From the NCBI GenBank assembly GCA_001600455.1, contig BCKC01000008.1, positions 1,895,345 to 1,959,344 of the forward strand: a stretch of DNA of 64,000 bases, in the 5' to 3' direction. This document shows, in pieces, positions 1 to 10,899 of this stretch. The stretch comes from Endocalyx cinctus. Its lineage: Eukaryota > Ascomycota > Sordariomycetes > Amphisphaeriales > Apiosporaceae. How positions within the stretch are numbered: the first letter of the stretch is position 1; the number at the start of each line of letters is the position of its first letter. The position numbers and the translations under genes were made by a program. Under the pieces are notes generated by a model. It was given only the letters and a program-made list of their open reading frames with translations. It did not search any database and was not told the origin of the DNA.

Positions 1-2
1 TC

Positions 3-842
3 GGAGAGACGACGAAATGCGATAATCTAGATGGAGATTTCGCGCCCTTCTGCAATCCCACCAACGGCACCAAATTCTTCGCCGGATCGACTCACGAGGG
101 TAATTACCAAACTTTTCTATCCTACTTAACCTTAATACCCTTGCTACGTTCTTCCCCATTACCTACCTCTCTCATTGAGAAAAGGGAGAGAAATCTTACC
201 GGTAGCAACTCATTCACATCACGGAGGGATCAATAAGAACGGAAGAATAAGAAGAAGAAGAAAACTAACCACCGTTCAATCCACGCAGTAACCTGGGACG
301 CCTCCTTCTTCAGCTCCGACTCGGTCCAGCTGCAGCTAAGCGGCACGTTCGTGCCCGTCACGGGCGAGACCGAGACCGGCAGCGAAGGGTTCGCGACGCA
401 GAACATCAGCGCCGGGGACGGGCACTTCTCGTGGGAGATCCTCGAGTCGTACCTGACCGAAGGCGGTAACGACGGCGGCGACCTGTTCGCCACCTTATCC
501 CTCGTCGAGAACGGCGAGAAGCAGATACAAGGCCCGACCGTGCGCATCGCCGCCGGCCCGGACGGGAAAGGGACCAACGTCGTGCCCATCGTCGTTCCGA
601 TCGTCGTCGTAGGTGTTGTCGCCTTGATCTTGGGAGTTCTGGGATACATGTACGTGCGTAGACGCAGAGAGCGCGCCGCGGCGGCGGCTGGGGCGGGATA
701 CGGGTTTAATCGGGGCGCGGGCGAACGCGGCGTTCGTATGGGTCCCGTTCAGACGTACGGCTCCGAGGCGCCGCCGCCGCCGCCTGGGGATGGTAGGAAT
801 GTGTTTAGGGAGGAGTTGAGGAGACAGCAGGAGATGAGATGA
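3..842 (+). CDS. Single-pass membrane protein, 5'-truncated by the window
   Basis: The frame is open from base 3. An intron at 100-288 (donor GTAATT, branch CTAAC near 264, acceptor GCAG) joins it to the exon 289-842, which ends in TGA. The visible part starts with a Cys-containing extracellular segment (KCDNLDGDFAPFCNP) and continues as a beta-rich domain. A hydrophobic helix of Val/Ile/Leu follows at about 595-650 (VVPIVVPIVVVGVVALILG), and then a stop-transfer RRRRER and a Gly/Ala/Pro-rich cytoplasmic tail of about 60 residues. This is the layout of fungal plasma-membrane proteins with an outside domain, one membrane helix and a basic tail. The same arrangement occurs in a widespread sordariomycete family of unknown function. 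Splicing and topology are seen in the sequence. The role (surface or wall protein) is inference, and the start codon and any signal peptide lie upstream of the window. Confidence 0.75.
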
Positions 843-2222
843 TGAAAAAAAAAATTGGTGGTAGACGATGTTTTCTTCTTCTTTCTTCTCTTATTCCCTT
901 GTCATAATTAGTATACGGCATTTTGTATTTTTATGGTTACGAAGACGCTCGTCTTGCCGATGAATTTATGGATGGATGAAAGGTGATGTATGAGCGGAGA
1001 CGGAAAATTATGGCAAAAAAGAAGACGAAGGATACCCCCGAGCGGCATAACATTATACCTACGGAGCGGAGGATCGGAGTTCTGCGGTACGGTTGGAATA
1101 CGGGAGACGGGTACTAATACGTACACTAGATAATACCGGCTAGATATAAACTATCTATCTACACTATAAATAGTACGTGTACGTATCCATAGCGTGAATG
1201 ATAATAGACAGTTCAAGGTTTTCACCACAATTCTTGAACCGTAGTGCTTACCTATACTATTATGATCAGATTCGAGATACCAACCGGATTCATTCACTTG
1301 ATTTTACCGGAAACTGTCCCTGCTTACCGCGTAAGCATGACGGTGTTCAGCTGTTTATCTTTTTTTTTTCTTATGAAGAAATATTTTTTTGGTACCGCAC
1401 TCTCCAGGTCCCTCTCTCTCCAACAGAGAGTTTCGGTAGAATCCAATTCCGCAGCTTGGCAAAAAGGTTTTCTGGAAAAAGAAGCGACGGTGTAACGGGA
1501 CCAGCGCCGGCGACTGCAGATGATATGTTTAATATAAATTAGCACGTTCGCCGTGCACGACATGAGGGATAGGGGTTTGAGGGATGAGGCCGAAGTGGGC
1601 AAATATTAAATAAAAATAAAATAAACTGGTACGATACCGTATCCTGGTAGCCTCGGAAGGGCTTGATGACGATCCCAGCTTTTTTTTTTTTTTTTTTTTT
1701 GTCCCCCAGCTCCGCCTCTCAAGGTCCTACGTTAGAATTGCTGGGGTCAAAGTAAGCAGAACACATCTACCGAGGTTCGTTTTTATGGTCCTGTACAATA
1801 ACCAAAATCGTCAACCCAACAGACCCTTTTCGATCTCTTTACTTTCATTATCTTTTCTATCAATCGAGCCGTAATTAGGAGAGTATTACTCTTCCACTTG
1901 TTTGCTTTTGTTGACCTTTGTGTTTGATATATACTACTATCCTATATCATCTCCTATTATCGATCTATTCATGATTTTTCCCCCATCCCTCTCATTACTA
2001 TACTAACCTACATTACTCTTCTCCATGGGTAGTTAAATTGGCTGGGTTTTGAAGTTGTCACTACCAACATTCCATCAAGTGTCCCTTTATCCACCTGCAA
2101 TTTATTATATTTCATTTTGATAGTATCTTAGCCGCTTTCTCTCTCTCCTTTTTATACGTATACTACATCAGTACAAGGAGAAAAAGAAAAAAGAGAAGAA
2201 AGAAAAAAAAAAAAAAAAAAAC
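843..2222. other. Intergenic region, no gene seen
   Basis: AT-rich spacer between the membrane-protein gene and fat1. It contains a T21 run at 1680-1700. The last 60 bases before the fat1 ATG are almost pure purine and run into an A-tract, as expected for a fungal 5' leader. The short open frames here (for example 1198-1542) have no recognisable composition or domain. Confidence 0.6.
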
Positions 2223-4421
2223 ATGGATCGTAAGTTATGAAAAAAAGAAAACCTGACTTACATAAAATACTACATAAAAGAAAAAATAATGAAACTAAAT
2301 TTATAAATTATCCAGCGGTGCTAGTAGGCGCCGCCGCCACGGCCGGGGGTTTAGCGCTAGGGGCGTACCTCGACGCCAAGCTGCACCTACGGAGCGACCT
2401 ACGACAGGGGAGCCGGGCCCTGTTCACGTGGGTCGCCACGAAGCTCGTGGAACGTCGGGCGAAGCAGAACAAGCTTCACGCCTACGAGATTTTCGAGGAA
2501 CGCGTCCAGGGAGGGGCCAAAGCCGGCGCCGACCGCACCTTTCTCATCTTCGAGGGCCGCTCCTGGACGTACCGCCAGTTCCACCAGGCCATTCAGCCCG
2601 TCGGGAACTGGCTCCTCAAGGAGCTCGACGTCCAAAAGGGCGAGATCGTCGCCTTGGACGGCCTCAATTCCCCGGAGTACCTCTTGCTCTGGTTCGCCCT
2701 CGACGCTATCGGCGCCGTCCCGGCTTTCGTTAACTGTAACCTTACCGCTAAGCCGTTGACGCACTGCTGTGAGTGACTATCTCTTGCTGTTTACAATATT
2801 TATCCCTTCTAATTTTTTTTATTTTTTTTTTTTTTGTATTATGACCAATTGCTTTTGTACATTATAATTACAGCATCCCTACCTCCTGAGCATATAAGAG
2901 TTATTATTATTATTACCACTCTTTCGCTGAGAAATATAAATAAAAACTTCTCGCTAATTCCCATCTTCATCAACAGTCAAACTCTGCAAAGCGCGATACG
3001 TCATCGCCGACGCCGACGTGCGCCACCTAGTAGAACCCGTACAACCAGAGCTCGAGGCGTCGGGAATCAAGTTCCATTACTACGACCCCTCGTTCATCTC
3101 CTCCCTAAGCGACACATCCCCGCTCCCGGCGTCACGACGGCACGGGTCCGACCCAGCCGACCAGGCTAGCCTCATGTACACGTCGGGCACGACGGGGATG
3201 CCGAAAGCGGTGATCATCACGCGCGGGCGCGAAGCCCTCATGTACATCGGGGGCCCCGCGGGGCTCACGGCGGAGGACAGGATGTACACGTGCCTGCCGC
3301 TGTACCACGCGGCGGCGCACGGCCTCTGCGTGACGCCCTGCCTCGGCCGCGGCGCGGCCGTGGTGCTGTCGCGCAAGTTCTCGCACCGCACCTTCTGGCC
3401 CGAGGTGCACGCCTCGGGCGCCACCTGGATCCAGTACGTCGGCGAGCTGTGCCGGTACCTGGTGAACGCGCCGGCGGGCCCGCTCGACCGCGGCCACCGC
3501 GTCCGCGTCGCCTGGGGCAACGGCATGCGCCCGGACGTCTGGGAGCGCTTCCGCGAGCGCTTCGGCGTCGAGACCATCTACGAGCTGTACGCCGCCAGCG
3601 ACGGCGTCGGGTTCTCGGCCGCCGCGAACCGGGGCCCCTTTACGCGCAACGTCGTCGCCCTCCGGGGCACCCTCTGGCACCTCCTCAACGGCTCGACCGA
3701 GAAGCGCGTCCGCGTCGATCCGGACACCGAGGAGATCCTGCGGGGGCCCGACGGCTTCGCGATCGAGTGCGGCCCCGACGAGCCCGGCGAGATGATCGGC
3801 GCCATGGATCCCCGAGACCCCGACCGCGGCACCCCGCAGTACTACGAGAACCGCGCGGCGACGCTGAAGCGGCGCGCGTCGGACGTGTTCCGCAAGGGCG
3901 ACATGTGGTACCGGTCGGGCGACCTGATGCGCGAGGACGCCGAGGGCCGCGTCTACTTCGTCGACCGCCTCGGCGACACCTTTCGCTGGCGCTCGGAAAA
4001 CGTCTCGACCAACGAGGTCTCCGACGTCGTCGGCCTGTTCCCTCAGGTCGCCGAGACCAACGTCTACGGCGTCCTCGTCCCCCACGCCGACGGCAGGGCC
4101 GGCTGCGCCGCCGTCGTGCCCGCGGACGGCCAGACGATAAACTGGAAGGAGCTCGCCGATCACTGCCTCGCGAGCCTGCCCCGGTACGCCGTCCCCATCT
4201 TCGTAAGGCTCGTCTCCCAGCTCGAGTACACGGGCACGATGAAGCTGCAGAAGGGGCGTCTGCGCTCCGAGGGCGTAGACTTGGAAGCTATCGCGAAGAC
4301 GGCCCAGGAAAAGGGAGAACCCGCGGATGATATCTATTGGTTACCGCCGGGGGCGAGCGAGTACCGACCATTTAAGACAAAAGATCTCGAGGAGTTGAGG
4401 GCGGGTAAAATGAGGTTGTAA
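2223..4421 (+). CDS. fat1: Fat1-type fatty-acid transporter / very-long-chain acyl-CoA synthetase
   Basis: Activates long and very-long-chain fatty acids to acyl-CoA using ATP and couples this to import. It acts at the ER, peroxisome, lipid-droplet or plasma membrane. Three exons, 2223-2229, 2316-2768 and 2977-4421, join in frame to 634 aa, the normal Fat1 size. The first exon carries only ATG GAT C before a GTAAGT donor. A hydrophobic Ala/Gly N-terminus (VLVGAAATAGGLALGAYL) precedes the adenylation domain. The AMP-binding P-loop motif YTSGTTGMPKAV lies near residue 219, and the FATP/VLACS signature around DRLGDTFRWRSENVSTNEV near residue 482. The acceptor at 2976 was chosen because it restores the family segment HCFKLCKARYV. 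Codon third positions are very GC-rich compared with the flanks, which also creates long meaningless frames on the other strand. Its neighbour at 5118-8306 is convergent. Confidence 0.93.
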
Positions 4422-5117
4422 ATGGCATATCTATTTATATTTGTACATCATTGGGGACATAGGGGAATTTTGGGTTACCACTTAACAGCGTGTTTCGTAT
4501 AATAAAATATATATCTTCCTTTCAGGCGTATAGTTAGTTACTTAGAAAAATATCATTTACATGGAGCTATGAGACGTTAGGCCAAAAGAGTTCATAAGAA
4601 GCGATTGGTTTAGTGTGTGGTCGTATACGCAATGATATTCAAAACTTAGTGAGCCTATACGCGACAAAATGGCGGTATTTCTTTCTCGTTCGAAATCTCT
4701 AAATTTATATATTCATTTTTTGGGGAAGCCGGTTGAGCCACATTTGGTAAGGTTTTTTTCTTTGGCTCGTAATGAGCTCTCATTCTAATAATCAAAGTAC
4801 GAAACAGCTACCTATTTCCTGCATTCTATACCTCATCTAAGACATATTTCTCCCATCAGTTTATTTTCTGCCCGTCGGGCGATTTGTCTGAGCCATATTT
4901 TCAGGCATGAATTACCCCTTTCTCTCTCTATCTTTCACTGTGAGCACTTTTGAAAGTGTAGCTAATCCTTCTAGAATAGAAGCTATTTCTCTTTCTTTCT
5001 TCCTTGGCATACAAAATAATGACCGTTTCCTCTATCTTTTTAAAATACTAAATTCCTTCTATCTCCTTCTAAGCATCAAGGGCGAACAGCGTAGAAAAAG
5101 CGATCTCTTATCATCCA
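4422..5117. other. Convergent intergenic region
   Basis: About 700 bases between the stops of fat1 (+) and the disordered-protein gene (-). It presumably holds both 3' ends. It is AT-rich with AATAAA-like stretches near 4500. No gene was recognised. Confidence 0.6.
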
Positions 5118-8100
5118 TTATATGAACACGTTTCCATCATCGCTGCTCGCCATGCGTCGCCGCCGGCTGCTCAAAAACAAATCGACCATTCTCATGCTCC
5201 CCATGCACTGTTGCAACCTGTCTTCGTCGGTGGCATTAGGACCAAGGATGCCGGATCCCTGAATTTCGTAAGGGTCGATTTCTTTTTGAGTATTCGTACC
5301 GCCTGTATTGGGGCTAATATTCTCGGTCATTGGCGTTCCAGCATGGTTGAGTCGTGTTCGAGAACTGACTGAGCTGTTCTTGTGATTATCCGCTTTTCCG
5401 ATATTTTCGTCGACAGTGCCTGCAGTGTGCTGTCTTGACAACGGCGTACCAGTAGCGCGATTTTTGAGAGACGAGTTTTGTTTTCTAACGAGCCTGGCTG
5501 TCGTACGTCGGGGAGTGGACAATGGGGTCGGGCTGTGGCTCTTCTCGGCGAGCGCGCCGAGGGAGGACGCATGGGCTAGGCGTTTTCGAGAAGTGGTGGA
5601 AGAGTTGAGTGTCTGGTTTAGAATTGCATCTGCCAATGGTTTGGTCTTTTCTTCAACTTCCTCTTCTTCTTTTGAGCGGCATGGGAGGAACGCATAACGA
5701 CTCAAAATCGGGGATTCGTCACCGACGTCGCTGTCTGCCGCGCTGCACGTGTGCACGTTCGTATTTTGTACTTTGGGAGATAGAGATATTTCATCTTCTT
5801 CGTAGTTATTGTTATCATCGTTGATCTGAGCGTTCTCGCGGACGTGACCGGAGGAATGAGCCGATGGAATTTCGTACCTGAATCCATAGCTTCCGGATGC
5901 TCCGACCGGCGGGGCGCAGGACTCCTCATCAAGCTTGGATACGTTTGCCGATAACCACGTCTTCCACTCCACGGAGCTAGTGGATGAAATGACGCGGTGT
6001 CTCGCTGATAATGGTGGCGGACTTAGATGACGATAGACTGGAGGGTCGATAAATATCGTCGCATCTCCGTGTACAACGCTCGGAGGTCTCGAAGAATCTT
6101 GCACTAAAGCATCTATGTTTGTACTGCCCCTGATGAAATCCGCGTCGGACGAGTAAATACTCTCGGCATAGTTCATCTTTTGGTCTACTTCGGACTCACA
6201 AGTACTCGGACAACGAATAAGCGGTAGGTTGGACAGAGACTGGACCCAGGGATTAAATTCAGGTGATTTAGGTTCTTGTGGCGTACTCGCTGTCTGCATA
6301 GTATCTTGTAATGCACGGCGGTATGGACTCTTTGTGCGAAACAGGTGACACGTTGGGCTACCAAAGAAAGCAGAACTTCGCGTGGATAGAGTTCTCATTG
6401 GCGGTGGCTCCATCTCAGGGACCGAGGAATCTTCGTTATCTCCTGACTCGATCACAGGTATTCCATCACTTGAAGCAGTGATTGAAGGCTTGAGATTTGT
6501 TATGCCGATATTCTGCTGGGTAGTGTGTGATGGCAGGGAAGATTCGTGTTCATCGGCTGCTGACAGTTCACCCTCTGCTAATTCCCTACGAAGAACTGTT
6601 CTCACCGACCTATGATTCGAACTACTAGAAAAAGAGCCTACGTGCCGAATTGTGAGTGGTGTGCTGAGTTGTACTTGTTTGTTCCCATTTGAATTACCCC
6701 TTGGGGGTATATCCATGGAACGTGTGGGATGATAACCATGCTGGATCGATACTTGAGCTTGATTAGCAAGTTTTCCAGATTCTTCTAGTCTCTTCATGAG
6801 TGCTGAATATATTCTTTGGCTATCAGCCGTTACTGGAGGTGGCGGCATCACGGGTTGCGACTGGCTTGGATCATAGTTTATCTGGTTGGAATTATGGGTC
6901 ATTATTGCGCAGCGTCTAGCGGAGGACGATGCTTGATGCATTCCATTCTCCTTGATTACCGACAAACGTTGAGGCTCCCACTCGTCCCGTTGGCTACACA
7001 TCGTATCAACTGTTGCAGTATCCGAGTTGGTCCAGCTCGTTACGCGAGATCTCTCATCCGAGGCCTTCGGCTCGCTCCGAAGACTCTCGACACTTCCCTG
7101 GCGGGATCGAAGCTGTTGATTTGACGGAATCGCATGAAGGGATGGTAACCCGGAGGCAACGCGCGATAAGGAGCCTTCGTCAATCTCTTGTGCCAGATCA
7201 AAAGTACTAGCCATATCACCTTCTAATGAGTGTCGCGCCTGAACATGAGATCTATGGGCCTCAATCTGCTGGGGAGGTAAACAATCCTTATTGTCATCCC
7301 CTTTCCCGAGACTGAATAAATTCTTGAATTTATGTTTAAAGCTGTTGGAGACTTTTCGAGCTTTGTTTCTCAGGCTACCGTTCTTGGAGAGATTCTTGGT
7401 ACTCGATACAGTAGATCCACTGAAATCTCTCATACTCTTCCGAAAGGCTTTGTTTGCATCGACACCTTTAAGGCGTGGAATCTCCGTTTGAGATTGTGAT
7501 GAAACGTTCCCGCTATTCTGAAAGCTCGTGTATCCATTATCTATGGGCACAGGGGGAGTGTTTCCATGCTGTTTGAGCATTTCTACTTGTTGCTTACGGC
7601 GGCTTCTCAAGAAACTCATTGATTTCGGGCATTTTAGGCCTCGTGGAGGAACATTCTCGTCTACCATGTCTTGAACAGATGATACCGTAGATGTTGGAAG
7701 TATGCGACTCATCGTTGCCGAGCTTTGTTTACTAACGGAATTTTGGGACGAAACCGCATGTCCTAAATTACTAAACATAGACTTGGACCTGCGGACTCGG
7801 CGAAACGAGGAGGGCTCTGAAGCAATACTATCTTCGGGCGTATAATACTCGTCGCCAGTAATGAGAGTGTTGATATAATCCCCAGCGGTTCCCTTGGCGG
7901 CATGAACCATCCCTTCGGCGCAAGCTGAATTATTCGGGCGATGCCGGACCTCATCATTGATAACATCAGGCCTTACTGTGTATCGTTTATGCGATAGTGC
8001 TCGGGGCTCGCTGGCTACATAACTAGATTCTGATCGAGATGTTTTTGGCCGAACAAAACGAACGCTTTGTTGCCGGCGGATAGATGGGCTGCTGTTGCTT

Positions 8101-8306
8101 TTACTCGGAGAAGTGCGTGGCGGCGGCCATATATTTGGCTCCGTAGATGAGCGTTGCCTGGCCCTGGCGAACGCTTCCGCGGCGGCAAGACGTGCATCGC
8201 GCTCAGCTGTTTCTGGAAGTATGTGTTCTAGCTGAACTGTTTTCACGGATGATACAGATTTCCGATGATCAAGGCCGCGTTTTCTGGAGCTATTTCGTCT
8301 ATTCAT
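5118..8306 (-). CDS. Large Ser-rich disordered fungal protein, function unknown
   Basis: One uninterrupted frame of 1062 codons starting at ATG 8306. The N-terminus is basic (MNRRNSSRKRGLDHRKS), followed by a short predicted helix (AERDARLAAAEAFARARQR) and then low-complexity sequence rich in Ser, Arg and Pro to the end. No transmembrane segment or catalytic motif is visible. Repeated RRxSxS-like sites such as RRVRRSKSMF and RRQQSVRF suggest a heavily phosphorylated regulatory or scaffold protein (inference). The conserved-looking N-terminal block (QLEHILPETAERDARLAAAEA, about residues 27-47) and the C-terminal MVDLFLSSRRRRMA bracket the variable middle. I recall similar ends in unnamed sordariomycete proteins, so I regard this as a real conserved family and not a spurious frame. 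There are no introns and the codon use is ordinary. Confidence 0.85.
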   Translation of the reverse strand: MNRRNSSRKRGLDHRKSVSSVKTVQLEHILPETAERDARLAAAEAFARARQRSSTEPNIWPPPRTSPSKSNSSPSIRRQQSVRFVRPKTSRSESSYVASEPRALSHKRYTVRPDVINDEVRHRPNNSACAEGMVHAAKGTAGDYINTLITGDEYYTPEDSIASEPSSFRRVRRSKSMFSNLGHAVSSQNSVSKQSSATMSRILPTSTVSSVQDMVDENVPPRGLKCPKSMSFLRSRRKQQVEMLKQHGNTPPVPIDNGYTSFQNSGNVSSQSQTEIPRLKGVDANKAFRKSMRDFSGSTVSSTKNLSKNGSLRNKARKVSNSFKHKFKNLFSLGKGDDNKDCLPPQQIEAHRSHVQARHSLEGDMASTFDLAQEIDEGSLSRVASGLPSLHAIPSNQQLRSRQGSVESLRSEPKASDERSRVTSWTNSDTATVDTMCSQRDEWEPQRLSVIKENGMHQASSSARRCAIMTHNSNQINYDPSQSQPVMPPPPVTADSQRIYSALMKRLEESGKLANQAQVSIQHGYHPTRSMDIPPRGNSNGNKQVQLSTPLTIRHVGSFSSSSNHRSVRTVLRRELAEGELSAADEHESSLPSHTTQQNIGITNLKPSITASSDGIPVIESGDNEDSSVPEMEPPPMRTLSTRSSAFFGSPTCHLFRTKSPYRRALQDTMQTASTPQEPKSPEFNPWVQSLSNLPLIRCPSTCESEVDQKMNYAESIYSSDADFIRGSTNIDALVQDSSRPPSVVHGDATIFIDPPVYRHLSPPPLSARHRVISSTSSVEWKTWLSANVSKLDEESCAPPVGASGSYGFRYEIPSAHSSGHVRENAQINDDNNNYEEDEISLSPKVQNTNVHTCSAADSDVGDESPILSRYAFLPCRSKEEEEVEEKTKPLADAILNQTLNSSTTSRKRLAHASSLGALAEKSHSPTPLSTPRRTTARLVRKQNSSLKNRATGTPLSRQHTAGTVDENIGKADNHKNSSVSSRTRLNHAGTPMTENISPNTGGTNTQKEIDPYEIQGSGILGPNATDEDRLQQCMGSMRMVDLFLSSRRRRMASSDDGNVFI

Positions 8307-9234
8307 CGCCTTGTAAAGGTAGAATTATACTAAGATAAGCGTCGAAGTAGGTTGTTGCCGATATCTCCTTTTATCTAAGAAGGCTCGTAGGGTGGAAGCA
8401 GAACAGAAAGTAAACACTATGCCGAGGCCAGTGCTGAATACAAACTAACCAAAAGCTGTCTTAGTCGACGTGAAAAATAGTTGAGAGATGTGACGATGTG
8501 GTAGTGACGATGATGATGATGGTGATGCTGATGATAGAAGCAATGCATGTAATAAGATGAATGATCACTCACTAGGTGGGTGAAATGGGCCTGGGATGAT
8601 GATTCAAGTCATATCCATTATGGACAGGTAGTAAGTGACCCATTAGACCATCGACCTCAAGTCGTAGCTTCTTACGTAGGTCTTATATAAGTCAGTGTCA
8701 AATTGAGGAGTTGAGACCTTGTGTGCCAACGCGCATCCTCCACAAGGAAGGGGCAGACGGGACAATATGAAGATGTGGTTTTCGACCGCCGACGCCTCAC
8801 AAAGCGATACCATAAATTGCTATCAGCATCTCGGTACTCTTGATACGACAAACGAGACTCACCGAGTTGATTCAACGGACATATTTGTAACTACTACACA
8901 CCAACATATAATTAACATGTAGCAATTCATTATACAATTAGAGTCACGACATTGAGGACAAATACGGCGGATCTTGTAATTAAACGACAGATTGAGAAAG
9001 CTGGCATTTTAAGCCATGACTATAGAGACTAATGAAATGCCGAAACCGCGCGATACCACCTATGAAACCATGCCGAGTTGTAAAATACAAAAAGAAAAAA
9101 GAAAAGGTTAACTGCATCTCCGCAGGTTTACATTTGCGCCTCTACCCTGTACTTCGATCTATGTCAAAGTCTCAGATAACAATCCGTGACGGATGTCAAG
9201 GGAGTTCGTATTTATCTGCTTTAAATTGAGCTGA
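8307..9234. other. Promoter of 5118-8306 gene and 3' flank of subtilisin gene
   Basis: Both flanking genes lie on the minus strand, so this interval holds the promoter of the downstream gene and the 3' end of the protease gene. A GATGAT/GATGGT-rich patch lies near 8500-8535. No gene was recognised. Confidence 0.5.
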
Positions 9235-10899
9235 TTACGCACGCATCTCCTCGAAGAACTGCTTGAGTTCCGCGTCGACGACCTCGTGGATCTTCTCCGA
9301 GAGCCTCTCGGCCTTTCCGGAAAGGGATGAAACACCCTTGACGACGGTTCCAGAGACGACGTTGAAGTCATGCTCGATAGCCTTCTCGAGATCTTCAAGA
9401 GTAATCGACTCCTCGGTCTTCTCAACAACGTATGCACCTTCGGCAACGACTTGGGTGTAGTTAGAGATACCACCACCGTTCCAGGCGAGAAGGTTAGGAG
9501 TATCGGCGGGGATGTCAGACAGAGCACCCTTGGTGGCGATGCTGATCATGTTGGCCTTGAGCTTCTCGGGGGTGATCTCGGCCATGCCGTACTCGGACTC
9601 CTTGCTAGGCTGAAGAGAAAGGAAGTAGGCAGTAAGACCGCAGAGATGGGGAGAAGCCATCGAGGTACCAGAGATAGTGTTGATAGCAGTGTTGCTTCCA
9701 ATCCAGGTAGACTGGATGCTCAAGCCAGGGCCGAAAATGTCGACACACTTACCCCAGTTGGAGAAGTAAGCACGGCTGTCATCAAGAGCGGAAGCTCCGA
9801 CGGTCATGGCCTTCTCAGCAGCAGCGGGGGAGTACTTGCAGGCATCGGCGTTATCGTTGCCAGCGGCCACAGCAAAGTGAAGACCAGCGGTGACAGCAGC
9901 GTTGACAGCCTGGTCGAGGGAGGGAGACTTGCCACCACCGAGAGACATGTTGGCAGTAGAGCCCTTGAAGCCCTTGCGGGAACCCTTCTTGGCCTTAACA
10001 GCCTGCGCCATGTGCTGTTCGGCAGCCCACTCGACACCCTTCATGACATCGGACATGGAACCGGATCCGTTAGATCGAAGGACCTTGACGGCGTGAATGT
10101 TGGCCTTCTTGGCCACACCATACTTCTTACCAGCGACAGTACCGGAGCAGTGAGTGCCGTGGCCATTGCCGTCGACATCCTCATCACCGGTGGGAATGGT
10201 CTTGCCCCACGAGGCGCGACCCTCGAAGTCAACGTGGTTGATGTTGCAACCAGTGTCAATGACGTATACGTCAACACCCTCACCACCCTCAGCAGCGTAT
10301 AAGTACTTGTTGTAGGTACCGAAGGACAGTTGCTTGCGGTGGGAGATTCGGGCCAAACCCCAAGGAGCGTTCTTCTCGAGCGCTGGCTCCTCAAGGGCGT
10401 ACACGATTTGGTCTCGCTCGATGTACTCAACCTGAAAAAATCGTTGTTAGTATCGAGAGTAAATGAATAAATAGTAGTCGCCAATGCTAATAGAAGGGAT
10501 GAAATTATAAAAACTTACATCAGGGTGTCTTCGGACCTCCTCGATGGTAGAGTCATCAAAGTGACCAGCGTAGCCGAGGAATTCGGAGCCAATCTTCAAG
10601 GTGTGCTTAAGACCTTTGAAAGCATCGGCGACCTCACCAAAGAGTGGGATCTGACCGCGCTTGCGAAGTTCCATTCGCTCATCTTCACGGTCGCTGTGAA
10701 TCTTCTGGATCCAAGTGTGATGATCAGAAGCGGATGACTCGGTCACATGTTCCTTGAACTTAATGATGTAAGAGTTGGGGATCTCTTCAGCCGAGCTCGA
10801 CGAGATGACTGGAGCAGCACCATCGTGGATGGTCTCGTAGCTGAAGGAAGGGGCAGCGGCGGCACAATATGCCAGAGAGAGAGCGAAGAGGCCCCTCAT
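9235..10899 (-). CDS. prb1: Vacuolar subtilisin-like serine protease (protease B / PepC type)
   Basis: Vacuolar endoprotease that matures other hydrolases and degrades autophagic cargo. Two exons, 10519-10899 and 9235-10431, flank an 87-base intron (GTAAGT...TTTCAG) and encode 525 aa. A signal peptide (MRGLFALSLAYCAAAA) is followed by an inhibitor-I9 propeptide (NSYIIKFKEH to about VEYIERDQIVY) and a peptidase S8 domain. The catalytic triad is clear: Asp186 in VYVIDTGCN, His218 in GNGHGTHCSGTV and Ser384 in ISGTSMASPH. The oxyanion Asn sits in AVAAGNDNA. The propeptide and the acidic C-terminal helix-rich tail match the cerevisin/PepC/Alp2/Spm1 group and not secreted Pr1-type proteases. Exon 2 was joined at 10431 because this restores RRHPDVEYIERDQ. 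The upstream region to 13690 is a long divergent promoter region shared with bph1. Confidence 0.95.

Noticed and set aside
1198..1602. Overlapping short frames downstream of the first gene
   Set aside because: Phe/Ser/Arg-rich low-information sequence in an AT-rich spacer, with no gene signals.
3132..4163. 343-codon minus-strand frame and a 346-codon plus-strand frame (3290-4330) inside fat1
   Set aside because: Both are side effects of extreme GC at third codon positions in fat1. They show Arg/Ala-biased composition and no domain.
9370..10302. 310-codon plus-strand frame across the subtilisin gene
   Set aside because: Antisense shadow of a clear protease with a full catalytic triad. It has no independent features.
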